From positions 30,904-94,903 of the forward strand of contig NZ_CAJYGK010000061.1 of NCBI RefSeq assembly GCF_913773725.1: a stretch of 64,000 bases of DNA. Direction: 5' to 3'. The translations under genes and the position numbers were made by a program. A model generated the notes under the pieces. The model did no database searches and was not told the origin of the DNA. It saw nothing but the letters and a program-made list of their open reading frames with translations. Origin of the DNA: an uncultured Aquabacterium sp. Its GTDB lineage: Bacteria > Pseudomonadota > Gammaproteobacteria > Burkholderiales > Burkholderiaceae_C. Below are positions 8,142 to 16,060 of this stretch, in pieces; the stretch's first letter is position 1; each line of letters begins with the position of its first letter.

Positions 8142-9296
8142 GTGACCGATACCACCCCTCCTCAAGCCACCGAGCCCACGCCGCCCGTGTCGCCGCGCGC
8201 GGCCGATGACTTCGACGCGACATCCGCCCCCTCCGGCTGGATGCGCATGGCCGTGCTCGTGCTGAGCGCGGCCACAGCCGGCGTTGGCTGGCTGGCCTGG
8301 CAGAGCCAGCAACGGGTGCATGGCCTCGAACAGGAACTCGTACGCCGCCAGCAGGAGAGCCAGGCCCAGGCCACCGAGGCACGGGTGCTGGCCCGCCAGG
8401 CACAAGACCTGTCACGCGAGGCTGCAGCCCGTGCCACCCTGCTGGAAACCCGCCTGACCGAGGTTGCGTTACAGCGCAACCAGGTCGAAGACCTGCTCAA
8501 GAACCTGAGCCAGTCGCGTGACGAGAACCTGCTGGCCGACATCGAGTCGAGCCTGCGCGTGGCCGCACAGCAGGCTTCGCTGACCGGCAGCGCTGATCCG
8601 CTGGTCTCGGCCCTGCAGTCGGCCGACGAGCGTCTGGCTCGCGTGCGCCAACCGCGCCTGGACAACATCCGTCGCGCCGTCGCGCGCGACCTGGATCGCA
8701 TCAAGGGCACCCGCGTGGCCGACCTCATCACGCTCGGCATCCGTCTGGACGAAGCCATCCGCCTGATCGACGACGTCCCCTTGCTGAACCAGCCCGAAGC
8801 CACGATGGCGCGCCCACCGGCCCCGCCTACATCGGCCAAGGCCGCCGCGCGCGCCGGCAAGCCGACAGCAGCCCGCCCGGCTCAGGACGCCGCATCCGAA
8901 CCGACCGATCTCAATTGGGCCGATCACGTCTGGACGTGGGTCGGGCATTCGGCGCGCGTGGTGTGGGATGAAACCCGTGGCCTGGTGCGCCTGACGCGCG
9001 TCGACCGCCCTGAAGCGATGCTGATCTCGCCGGAGCAGGGCTTCTTCCTGCGCGAGAACCTGAAGCTGCGCCTGCTGAATGCCCGCGTGGCCTTGCTCAG
9101 CCGGCAGACGCACACCGCCGTGGCCGACCTGCAGGCCACACAGCAGGCCGTGACCCGATACTTCGACGCCACCTCGCGCAAGACACAGTTGCTGCAGTCT
9201 CTTCTGGCCGAAGTAAGCGGTCAGGGGCAACACACCGTCGTGCCTCGCCCGGACGACACGCTGGCCGCTCTGATCGCGGTCAATGGCGGCCGCTGA
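8142..9296 (+). CDS. hemX: HemX-like membrane protein of the haem operon
   Basis: This 384-residue inner-membrane protein belongs to the HemX family, often mislabelled uroporphyrin-III C-methyltransferase. A cytoplasmic Pro-rich N-terminus is followed by one transmembrane helix (about residues 36-52), then a long coiled coil (about 55-130) rich in Gln, Arg and Glu, and a globular C-terminal region. It has no SAM-methyltransferase motifs. The start is a GTG at 8142 with no Shine-Dalgarno sequence. TATACA at 8128-8133 lies only eight bases before it, so translation may be leaderless if that is a real -10 element. Its molecular role is not known with certainty. Confidence 0.88.
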   Translation: MTDTTPPQATEPTPPVSPRAADDFDATSAPSGWMRMAVLVLSAATAGVGWLAWQSQQRVHGLEQELVRRQQESQAQATEARVLARQAQDLSREAAARATLLETRLTEVALQRNQVEDLLKNLSQSRDENLLADIESSLRVAAQQASLTGSADPLVSALQSADERLARVRQPRLDNIRRAVARDLDRIKGTRVADLITLGIRLDEAIRLIDDVPLLNQPEATMARPPAPPTSAKAAARAGKPTAARPAQDAASEPTDLNWADHVWTWVGHSARVVWDETRGLVRLTRVDRPEAMLISPEQGFFLRENLKLRLLNARVALLSRQTHTAVADLQATQQAVTRYFDATSRKTQLLQSLLAEVSGQGQHTVVPRPDDTLAALIAVNGGR

Positions 9297-9317
9297 CCCC
9301 CGGGAAGGACACAAGGC

Positions 9318-10574
9318 ATGCGTTCCATTGTCTGGCTGCTGCTGCTGGCTGTCGTTGCCGTGGTCGGGGCCTCGGCCCTCGGCGCCAACGACGGACTCGT
9401 CACGCTCTACTGGATGGGCTGGCGGGCCGATCTGTCCCTCAACCTCTTCCTGATCAGCCTCGTGCTGATCTACCTGGCGGTGTATTCGCTGGTACGGGGT
9501 CTCGACAGCCTGCTGGGCCTGCCCCGGCGCGCCCGCCAGTGGCGGTTGAACCAGCGCGATCGGCTGGCACAGGCTGCGCTGCGAGAGGGCCTGGCCTTGT
9601 ACATGGCAGGCCGCTACACCCGTGCCCATCGCGCCTGCCAGAAGGCCATCACGATCCAGGCCGACACCCCCGAACTGGCGCTGGATGCCGAGTTCACGGC
9701 ACTGGCCCACCTGCTGTCGGCCGGCAGCCTGCATCGCCTGCAAGACCGCGCTCGTCGTGACGAGCAACTGCGGCGCGCCATCGAGCTGTCGCAACTCACG
9801 CGCAAGCCCCGCCCCACCGAAGAGGGCGCCCGTCTGCTTGCCGCTGAATGCGCACTGGAAGACCGCGACGCCAACCGCGCCCTCCGCGATCTGGCCGAAT
9901 TGCCGCCTGGCGTGGCGCGTCGCACCCAGGCCCTGCGCCTCAAGCTGCAAGCAGCGCGACTGGCAAGGCAGCCCGTCGAAGCCCTGCGTACGGCGCGCCT
10001 TCTGGCCAAACACCAGGGATTCACGGTCGCCGCGGCCGAAGGCCTGTTGCGCAGCCTCGCCACCGAAACGCTGGACTCGGCGCGGGATGCCGATCAGCTG
10101 CGCGGCATCTGGGCCAATCTGGATGCGGCCGATCGGCGCGACCCCCTGATCGTGGCCCATGCAGCCGAACGCATGGCCACCCTGGGAGCCGTGGCTGAGG
10201 CCCGTCAGTGGCTGGCACCGCTGTGGGACCGCATGGCCGAGCACCCGCCGGAGGCTGTGGATGCGCTGGCTCAGGCCCTGACCCACAGCCTGCTGGGGCT
10301 GGAAGCCGAGTGGCTGCCTCGCCTGGACGCCTGCACGCAACAAGCCCTGCGCCACCCCGGTCTGGCGCTGGTGCTGGGCCTCGCCCTGGCAGAACGGCAA
10401 CTGTGGGGCAAGGCCCGGGGCATGCTGCTGTCGGCCGCGAACGATCAGAGCCTCGATCTGGGACGTCGCCGCACTGCATGGGCGGCACTGGGCCAACTCG
10501 CCGAACGCGAGCACCGTGACGACGAGGCCGCACGCTTCTACCGTCGCGCCGCGTTGCCCGGGGAGCGCGATTGA
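9318..10574 (+). CDS. hemY: HemY protein (membrane TPR protein of the haem operon)
   Basis: This 418-residue protein has two N-terminal membrane helices (about residues 3-22 and 40-60), with GANDGLVTLYWMGWRADLS between them, a HemY hallmark. A tetratricopeptide-rich cytoplasmic part follows. It should not be confused with the Gram-positive protoporphyrinogen oxidase of the same name. It follows hemX by 21 bases and ends the hem operon at a hairpin with a T run (10605-10631). The exact biochemical role is unresolved in the literature. Confidence 0.92.
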   Translation: MRSIVWLLLLAVVAVVGASALGANDGLVTLYWMGWRADLSLNLFLISLVLIYLAVYSLVRGLDSLLGLPRRARQWRLNQRDRLAQAALREGLALYMAGRYTRAHRACQKAITIQADTPELALDAEFTALAHLLSAGSLHRLQDRARRDEQLRRAIELSQLTRKPRPTEEGARLLAAECALEDRDANRALRDLAELPPGVARRTQALRLKLQAARLARQPVEALRTARLLAKHQGFTVAAAEGLLRSLATETLDSARDADQLRGIWANLDAADRRDPLIVAHAAERMATLGAVAEARQWLAPLWDRMAEHPPEAVDALAQALTHSLLGLEAEWLPRLDACTQQALRHPGLALVLGLALAERQLWGKARGMLLSAANDQSLDLGRRRTAWAALGQLAEREHRDDEAARFYRRAALPGERD

Positions 10575-10604
10575 GAGAGCCCTGCCGGTGTCACATCCGA
10601 CCCA

Positions 10605-10631
10605 CGCCGGTGCGGGATGCCGGCGCTTTTT
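10605..10631 (+). terminator. Terminator of the hemCDXY operon
   Basis: The stem CGCCGG/CCGGCG (10605-10610 and 10620-10625) with a nine-base loop is followed by CTTTTT. The T run abuts the -35 element of the tRNA promoter. Confidence 0.75.
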
Positions 10632-10659
10632 GACTGCGGCATCAAAAACATGCTATAGT
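10630..10659 (+). promoter_or_regulatory. Sigma-70 promoter of the tRNA-Arg pair
   Basis: TTGACT (10630-10635) and TATAGT (10654-10659) are 18 bases apart. A TG dinucleotide one base before the -10 element gives an extended -10. The tRNA begins 11 bases after the -10 element, so the 5' leader is only a few bases. Confidence 0.85.
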
Positions 10660-10670
10660 TTCACTTCTCG

Positions 10671-10747
10671 GCGGCTGTAGCTCAGTTGGATAGAGTACTT
10701 GGCTACGAACCAAGGGGTCGTGGGTTCGAATCCTGCCAGCCGCGCCA
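10671..10747 (+). tRNA. tRNA-Arg (anticodon ACG), copy 1
   Basis: This is a 77-base cloverleaf with CCA encoded. The acceptor stem is GCGGCTG/CAGCCGC with discriminator G, the anticodon stem is CTTGG/CCAAG and the anticodon loop is CTACGAA, giving ACG. The T arm contains TTCGAAT. The A at position 34 would be converted to inosine by TadA, so the tRNA reads CGU, CGC and CGA. Confidence 0.97.
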
Positions 10748-10776
10748 GTTTCATTCTGGCAGCCGAGACCATTTTT

Positions 10777-10853
10777 GCGGCTGTAGCTCAGTTGGATAGA
10801 GTACTTGGCTACGAACCAAGGGGTCGTGGGTTCGAATCCTGCCAGCCGCGCCA
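10777..10853 (+). tRNA. tRNA-Arg (anticodon ACG), copy 2
   Basis: It is identical over all 77 bases to the copy at 10671-10747 and 29 bases downstream of it, with CCA encoded. Both are read from the promoter at 10630 and end at the hairpin at 10887. Confidence 0.97.
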
Positions 10854-10886
10854 AACGTCATTGATCATTCATTGAATTGGCACCAG

Positions 10887-10920
10887 AAGGTCAGATGTCA
10901 TCAGGCATCTGGCCTTTTGT
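10887..10920 (+). terminator. Terminator of the tRNA-Arg pair
   Basis: AAGGTCAGATG (10887-10897) pairs with CATCTGGCCTT (10906-10916) with one G-T wobble and an eight-base loop, followed by a T-rich run. It lies 33 bases after the second tRNA. Confidence 0.85.
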
Positions 10921-11072
10921 GTTTTTGTCTCGGCTTTCCTGCACGCCCGGGCGGCGTCCGATGCCCCTTCGGTCCATCGGCGGTACACGCGGCGCGTATG
11001 CTGTCGTGCATTCAACCGAAGGCTGGCCATCGACCAGCCTCACCGCGCCCCACGCGCCGATGGAGACACGCC

Positions 11073-11927
11073 ATGCCCTCTCGCCTTCCTGCCCCTCTTC
11101 TCGGGGCCGCCCGCCTCCGCGCCCTGGCCTGCGGCATGCTGACCACGGTCGCCCTCCTGGGCACCGCGTCCGCACAGGACAGCAACCGGGCGGATTGGCT
11201 GCGCAATCCGGCCATGGGCAACTACAAGGCCTATGCCGAATTCAAGATGGGGCATTACGCGGAAGCGCGCCACGTCTGGGAAACGCTGACCGAGGTGGGC
11301 AATGGGGATGCGCTGTTCAATCTGGGCGTGCTGGCCGAAGATGGCCTGGGCGAGTCACGCGATCTTCGCAAGGCCGAAACCCTCTATACCGCGGCCGCCC
11401 GGGCGGGCAACTTCAAGGCGCAGTACCGACTGGGTCTGCTCTACAGCACCGGCGACACCCTGCCCCATGATCCCGAGAAGGCCCGCCTGTATCTCGGGAT
11501 GGCAGCCCAGGCGGGCGATGCCGACGCGCGCGCGCGCCTGGCCTCACTCGATGAGCCAGGCCGGGCCCTGTCGCCCTTCCAGGAAGCCGAGTCCCTGTCG
11601 GCCCGAGGGCGCCACGCCGAAGCCGCCGTGCTGTATGGCCGGCTCGCCGAGGCGGGCGATCAGGCAGCCCAGACCCGCCTGGCCTGGATGTACGAAGCCG
11701 GGCGCGGGGTGCCGCGCAACCTGTCGGAAGCAGCGCGCCGCTTCCGTCTGGCGGCCGAAGCCGGGGAAGCCGAAGCGCAGTATGCGCTTGCCGTGATGCA
11801 CCGCACCGGTGTCGGCCAGGACAAGGACCTGGCAGCCAGCCTGGCGTGGCTGAAGCGCGCGGCCGCGCAGGGCTACCCGGCTGCGGTGGCGGCCCTGCAG
11901 TCGGGCAGCGCTGCAGGCGTGTACTGA
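11073..11927 (+). CDS. Exported Sel1-repeat protein
   Basis: This is a 284-residue protein with an N-terminal signal peptide (Arg-containing start, hydrophobic core ALACGMLTTVALLG, likely cut after SAQ near residue 35). The mature part is made of Sel1-like repeats (TPR relatives): GNGDALFNLGVLAEDGLG, GNFKAQYRLGLLYSTGD, GDQAAQTRLAWMYEAGRG and GEAEAQYALAVMHRTGVG. Such solenoids bind other proteins in the periplasm; the partner is unknown. The frame is open another 67 codons upstream, but the ATG at 11073 has GGAG ten bases before it and starts the signal peptide. It sits alone between the tRNA pair and a convergent gene. Confidence 0.87.
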   Translation: MPSRLPAPLLGAARLRALACGMLTTVALLGTASAQDSNRADWLRNPAMGNYKAYAEFKMGHYAEARHVWETLTEVGNGDALFNLGVLAEDGLGESRDLRKAETLYTAAARAGNFKAQYRLGLLYSTGDTLPHDPEKARLYLGMAAQAGDADARARLASLDEPGRALSPFQEAESLSARGRHAEAAVLYGRLAEAGDQAAQTRLAWMYEAGRGVPRNLSEAARRFRLAAEAGEAEAQYALAVMHRTGVGQDKDLAASLAWLKRAAAQGYPAAVAALQSGSAAGVY

Positions 11928-11931
11928 GCCA

Positions 11932-12651
11932 CTAGGCCGCCGCGCGGCCCAGGCGCCGATGCGTCCACCACAGCGCCGCCCCCACCGCGGCGCCCATGCC
12001 GGCCAGGCTCGCCCAAGCGACAGGCCCGGGGTCTCGCCACAAGGCCACCAGGCGGTCCATGAACAGGCCGAGCCCCACCGTGCCGGGCAAGAGCCCCAGG
12101 AAGCTGCCCAGCACATAGTCGCGCAGCCGCACCCCGAGTGCACCGGCGGTCACGTTGACCAGCAGAAACGGGGCCACAGGCAACACGCGCACAGCGACGA
12201 TGGCCCACAGCCCCCGACGCTGCAATCGGTCCTGCAGCAGGGCCAGGCGCCCTCCCGCCGCGGGCCGCACGAACACGGGCCCGCTCAAGCGGCCCACTCC
12301 CCAGGCCAGCGTCGCCCCGCTCAGCATGCCGGCCATCGCGTACGACACCCCCCACAGCGGACCGAACACCAGCACGCCGACAGTCACCAGCACCGCGACC
12401 GGAACCGCCAGGAAAACGGCGATCACATAGCCACCCAGCACCGCGAGCGGGCCGAGCGGCATCTGCAGCAGAGCACGGCCCGCGGTCGAGAGCGCATCCA
12501 GGCTCAGCAAGGCCTGCGCCCAGGGCTGTTGCCACAGCCACAGCAAGACGCACGCGACACCGGCATAGACGGCCAGCACCAGCCCGCGGACAACATGCAA
12601 CCAGCCGGACGGCGTAGAAAAGAAGGGGGTCAAGAAGGTCTCCGGGCGCAT
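11932..12651 (-). CDS. TVP38/TMEM64-family (VTT domain) membrane protein
   Basis: This is a 239-residue integral membrane protein with about five hydrophobic segments and the VTT/SNARE-associated region: a segment around RVLPVAPFLLVNVTAGALG, then DYVLGSFLGLLPGT. The family (DedA relatives) is linked to lipid scrambling or transport; no substrate is known for bacterial members. The ATG at 12651 is chosen because the conserved part starts soon after it; the open frame extends about 64 codons further without family similarity. It lies 148 bases downstream of the LOV histidine kinase on the same strand and may be the last gene of that cluster. Its 3' end is four bases from the convergent Sel1 gene. 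Confidence 0.82.
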   Translation of the reverse strand: MRPETFLTPFFSTPSGWLHVVRGLVLAVYAGVACVLLWLWQQPWAQALLSLDALSTAGRALLQMPLGPLAVLGGYVIAVFLAVPVAVLVTVGVLVFGPLWGVSYAMAGMLSGATLAWGVGRLSGPVFVRPAAGGRLALLQDRLQRRGLWAIVAVRVLPVAPFLLVNVTAGALGVRLRDYVLGSFLGLLPGTVGLGLFMDRLVALWRDPGPVAWASLAGMGAAVGAALWWTHRRLGRAAA

Positions 12652-12799
12652 GGCCAGGGCCTGTCTGTGCCGCCCCCGCCTGCGCTGGCAACGATGCTCG
12701 GCCGTGGCGCCCCGGCTCACCATGCGGAGATGCCCCCGAAAACAGACCGAACCCCGTATATCGGGGTGCAGAGGATGATGCGCGTCAGGCCCGCGGCCC

Positions 12800-15574
12800 T
12801 CAGGTGGCGTCCGCCAGTGCGGCAGACAGTGCGGGCACCCCACCCATGCCGACCACGGGCAGCCACAGCACCACGGTCGTCCCCACGCCGAACTGGCTGG
12901 TCAGCATCACCTGCCCGCCGTGCAACTCGATGATCTCTTTGACGATGGTCATGCCCAGCCCTGTGCCCGGGATGTTGCCCGACGTGTCGGCACGGAAGAA
13001 GCGCTCGAACACCCGCTCCAGCTGGTCGGGCGTCATGCCGATGCCGTGGTCGGTGACGTGAATGCCGCACTCGCGCGAGCCCGCCTGATCCCGCCACAAC
13101 AGGGACAGTTCGATGGCACCGCCGCCCGGCGAGTACTTGTAGGCGTTGGACAGCACGTTGGTCAGCGCCAGCGACAGCTTTTCGCCGTCGACATCGACGA
13201 GGATGGGCTGCGCGGGCAGACTGAAGTCGACCTTGCGCGGGTCGTTGTGCACCAACAGACCGGCCAGCGTGCCCTCGATGATGGGCTGCAGGACCTGCTT
13301 TTCCCGTTTGAAATCCTTGCCACGGCGCGACTCGATCCGGGCCAGATCCAGCAGTTCGTTGACCAGGTTGATCAGAATCTGCGCCTGCCTGTGGATGGTC
13401 GACAGCATGTCGTTGCGGCGCTCGTCGTTGAACTGGCGCTTGAGCAGCAATTCCGTGAAGCCGAAGATGCTGGCCATCGGCGTGCGCAGTTCATGGGCCG
13501 CGATCGACAGGAATTCGCTCTTCATGCGATCCACCTCGCGTTCGTGGGTGACATCGCGGAAATACAGGGCCGTCTCGTTGTCGTGCCCGCCGTGTCGCAC
13601 GCGCCGGCTCAGGGTGCGCTTGCAGGGGGTGTGCAGGTGCAGCAGCTCGCGCGCGCCCGACAACCGGCCGTCGCCATCGCTGCCCGGCAGATCATTGACC
13701 GTGCCCGGATCGGTCTCGACCCACTCGCATCGCAGCATGAGCTGCTCTTCGAGCGCGTCCATGGATTGCCCGACCAGGTCGGCCGCCAGCAAGCCGGTCA
13801 TGCGCTCGAAGGCCGGGTTCACGATGCTGACCTCGCCTCGCTTGTCGAGCACCACGAAGCCATCGGGACTGAGGTCGAACACGGCATTGAGCCGTTCTGT
13901 GCGCAGGTGCAGCACCTGCTCGGCGGCAATCCGGTCGGTGATGTCGCTCTGCACGCCGACGTAATGCGTGAGCACGCCTTCCGCATTGAGCACCGGCGAG
14001 ACCGCAAGTTCGTTGTAGAACAGGCTCCCATCCTTGCGGTAGTTGCGCACCACCACCTGGCACGGACGGCCTTCCCGGATGGCCGCACGCATGGCATGGA
14101 TGCCGGGCTGATCCGTGTCCTGACGCTGCAAGAGGTTGCAGTTGAGCCCCAGGATCTCGTGCGCCTCGTAGCCTGTGATCTTCTCGAACGCCGCATTGAC
14201 GTAGATGACCGGCTGGTTCGGCAGGGTCATCGAGGCGATCACCACCCCATCGGCCGAGGACGCCAGTGCACGATCCCGCAGCAACAGCTCCTGTTCGGCC
14301 CACTTGGCATCGGTCGTGTCCCGCACGATGAAGGTCTGGATCAGCTCCCCATCGAGCATGACCCGGCTGGCCGACACCGCCACCGGAAAGGCCGTGCCCT
14401 CGTTGCGCAGCCCCGTGGTCTCATGACCCAGCACCCGGTTCGAAAACCCGTGACAGGCAAACCAGTCGTCCAGACCCTCGGCGGACAGGGTGGGCAGCAC
14501 GCTGCCGATGGGCTGCCCGATCAGCACCTCTGGCGGGCGTCCGAAAATGCTCGTGCTGGCCTGGTTGCACCAGCGCACCACGCCCTGCACATCGACCAGC
14601 ACGATGGCGTCGGCCGCCGCGTCCATCACCGCCTGATTGCGCGATTGCGTGCGCTCCAGCTCTGCGGCCATCTCGCTGGCCATGCGGGCGGCGCGACGGC
14701 GGGTCGAGATCAGCATCAGGTAGACATGCAGCGCTGTCAGCGTGCAGACCAGCCCGAACAGGGCGGCGCTCCACACGCTGGCATGCCGCCACACGCGCGC
14801 CCATCCGCTTCGATCGGGCTCACGCCCCTCCAGGGTGAGCGTGACCGGCTCACCGGCCAGGGTGAGCCGCATCGCGCGCTGCCATCGCATCTCGCTGCCT
14901 GGCGCGGCCGGATAGGCCGCACCCCGGACACCGCCAGGCACGTCGTTCAAGGACACGCTCTCCTGACCGAACAACTTCGCCCGGAATCGCCATGCCCCCT
15001 CGGGCAGCCTCACCGGCAGGAGCACACCATCGGTCAGGCGGGACACCACCCAGCCACGCCCAGCCGGCAAGGCCGCCACAAGAAAGCGCGAGGACGATGC
15101 ACCGCCGGTGGCCGGCGGACACAAGACGCCCGATGAGCGGTGAGCCTGAAGCAGACAGGCTGCCAGGGCCTCAGCCTCCGCCTGCGGGTAGCCGGTCAGC
15201 CGGACCAGGCTGGCGGGCGACGCGGCTTCGGCGGGCACCCGGTGCAGCTGAGCGGCCGACCAGCTCTCATGGGCATTGTGGGCGCTGCCCGACGCGAACC
15301 ACGCTGCTGCCTGTTCCGTCAGGGCAACACGCTGGGTGAGTCGGTCCTGAACCAGCATCTGCAGGCGGGCGGCATCGGCCTCGAATTCATGCGCCGTGCG
15401 CTCGGCCTCGATCTGCCAGACCGTCCACACCGCGGCTGCCGTCAGGCCCGCGCCGATGACCCCGATCAGGCCCATGGCATGGCCCAATGGAATCCGACCC
15501 GTCAGCCGCTCCAGCCCCATGATGAGCCGCTCGATCGGCGCCGGCAGCTCGACAGGATCGCGTCGGTCGTTCAT
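12800..15574 (-). CDS. Membrane sensor histidine kinase with PAS-LOV-PAS domains
   Basis: This is a 924-residue hybrid-less sensor kinase. Two membrane helices (about 33-52 and 266-290) frame a periplasmic region (53-265) of CHASE-like size. Three PAS-type domains follow (about 310-425, 436-548, 556-680), then HisKA with phospho-His 694 (AAHELRTP) and HATPase with N-box Asn 806/810, G1 DHGIGM (842-847) and G2 GTGLGM (870-875). The middle PAS is a LOV domain: Cys479 in GLNCNLLQ, Gln483, Arg496, Asn511, Asn521 and Gln542 fall at exactly the spacings of the flavin-contacting residues of phototropin LOV2 (450, 454, 467, 482, 492, 513). The Arg after the reactive Cys is Asn here. It probably phosphorylates the stand-alone receiver 69 bases upstream. 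Blue-light sensing is inferred. Confidence 0.93.
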   Translation of the reverse strand: MNDRRDPVELPAPIERLIMGLERLTGRIPLGHAMGLIGVIGAGLTAAAVWTVWQIEAERTAHEFEADAARLQMLVQDRLTQRVALTEQAAAWFASGSAHNAHESWSAAQLHRVPAEAASPASLVRLTGYPQAEAEALAACLLQAHRSSGVLCPPATGGASSSRFLVAALPAGRGWVVSRLTDGVLLPVRLPEGAWRFRAKLFGQESVSLNDVPGGVRGAAYPAAPGSEMRWQRAMRLTLAGEPVTLTLEGREPDRSGWARVWRHASVWSAALFGLVCTLTALHVYLMLISTRRRAARMASEMAAELERTQSRNQAVMDAAADAIVLVDVQGVVRWCNQASTSIFGRPPEVLIGQPIGSVLPTLSAEGLDDWFACHGFSNRVLGHETTGLRNEGTAFPVAVSASRVMLDGELIQTFIVRDTTDAKWAEQELLLRDRALASSADGVVIASMTLPNQPVIYVNAAFEKITGYEAHEILGLNCNLLQRQDTDQPGIHAMRAAIREGRPCQVVVRNYRKDGSLFYNELAVSPVLNAEGVLTHYVGVQSDITDRIAAEQVLHLRTERLNAVFDLSPDGFVVLDKRGEVSIVNPAFERMTGLLAADLVGQSMDALEEQLMLRCEWVETDPGTVNDLPGSDGDGRLSGARELLHLHTPCKRTLSRRVRHGGHDNETALYFRDVTHEREVDRMKSEFLSIAAHELRTPMASIFGFTELLLKRQFNDERRNDMLSTIHRQAQILINLVNELLDLARIESRRGKDFKREKQVLQPIIEGTLAGLLVHNDPRKVDFSLPAQPILVDVDGEKLSLALTNVLSNAYKYSPGGGAIELSLLWRDQAGSRECGIHVTDHGIGMTPDQLERVFERFFRADTSGNIPGTGLGMTIVKEIIELHGGQVMLTSQFGVGTTVVLWLPVVGMGGVPALSAALADAT

Positions 15575-15643
15575 GGCCTGACTCCTGTGCCCGACGAGCG
15601 GGCGGCAGCGGGGCAGCGATCGCGCCCCGATGGGACGACACGC

Positions 15644-16021
15644 TCAGGCTACGGTGGCGACCATCGCCTCCACGCGCTCGATCAGCTCCAGCGGGCTGAA
15701 GGGCTTGACCAGATAGGCATCGGCACCCGCGCTTTCGCCGGCGGCCAGGTCGGTGGCCTGTCCCCGCGCCGTGAGCATCACCACCTGGATGGCCTTGAGG
15801 TCGGCATCCTGCTTGATGCGCGTGCACACCTGGTAGCCGTCCAGCAGGCCCGGCATCATCACGTCGAGCAGCATCACGGCCGGCCGGATGGCGCGGGCCA
15901 TGGCGAGGCCCGACTCGCCATCGTGTGCTTCATGGATTTCGAAGTCGCCGAACTCCAGCGTCATGCGAATGAGCTTGCGGATGTCCGCCTGGTCTTCCAC
16001 GATGAGGATGCGATGGCCCAT
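15644..16021 (-). CDS. Stand-alone receiver-domain response regulator (CheY-like)
   Basis: This is a 125-residue single receiver domain with no output domain. All catalytic residues are present: acidic pair Glu9/Asp10, phospho-acceptor Asp53 (LLDVMMP), Thr84 and Lys106 (KPF). It would relay phosphate by protein-protein contact, as CheY-, Spo0F- or DivK-type proteins do. It lies between the pseudokinase gene and the LOV histidine kinase gene in the same direction, with gaps of 39 and 69 bases, so the LOV kinase is the likely phosphodonor. Confidence 0.93.
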   Translation of the reverse strand: MGHRILIVEDQADIRKLIRMTLEFGDFEIHEAHDGESGLAMARAIRPAVMLLDVMMPGLLDGYQVCTRIKQDADLKAIQVVMLTARGQATDLAAGESAGADAYLVKPFSPLELIERVEAMVATVA

Positions 16022-16060
16022 GATGGTCTCCTGTGCGTTTTCGACGGCCGGGCCGGGAGG

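Noticed and set aside
8469..10514. Minus-strand open frame of 681 codons opposite hemX and hemY
   Set aside because: Gln/Gly/Arg-rich shadow translation without any family motif; the plus-strand genes are well supported.
10642..10854. Minus-strand open frame of 70 codons containing GRIRTHDPLVRSQVLYPTEL
   Set aside because: It is the antisense of the two tRNA-Arg genes. Peptides of this kind are a known false annotation and not a protein.
10671..11072. tRNA-Arg pair as an integration site of a genomic island
   Set aside because: No integrase, no further partial copy of the tRNA 3' end and no change of base composition were seen downstream.
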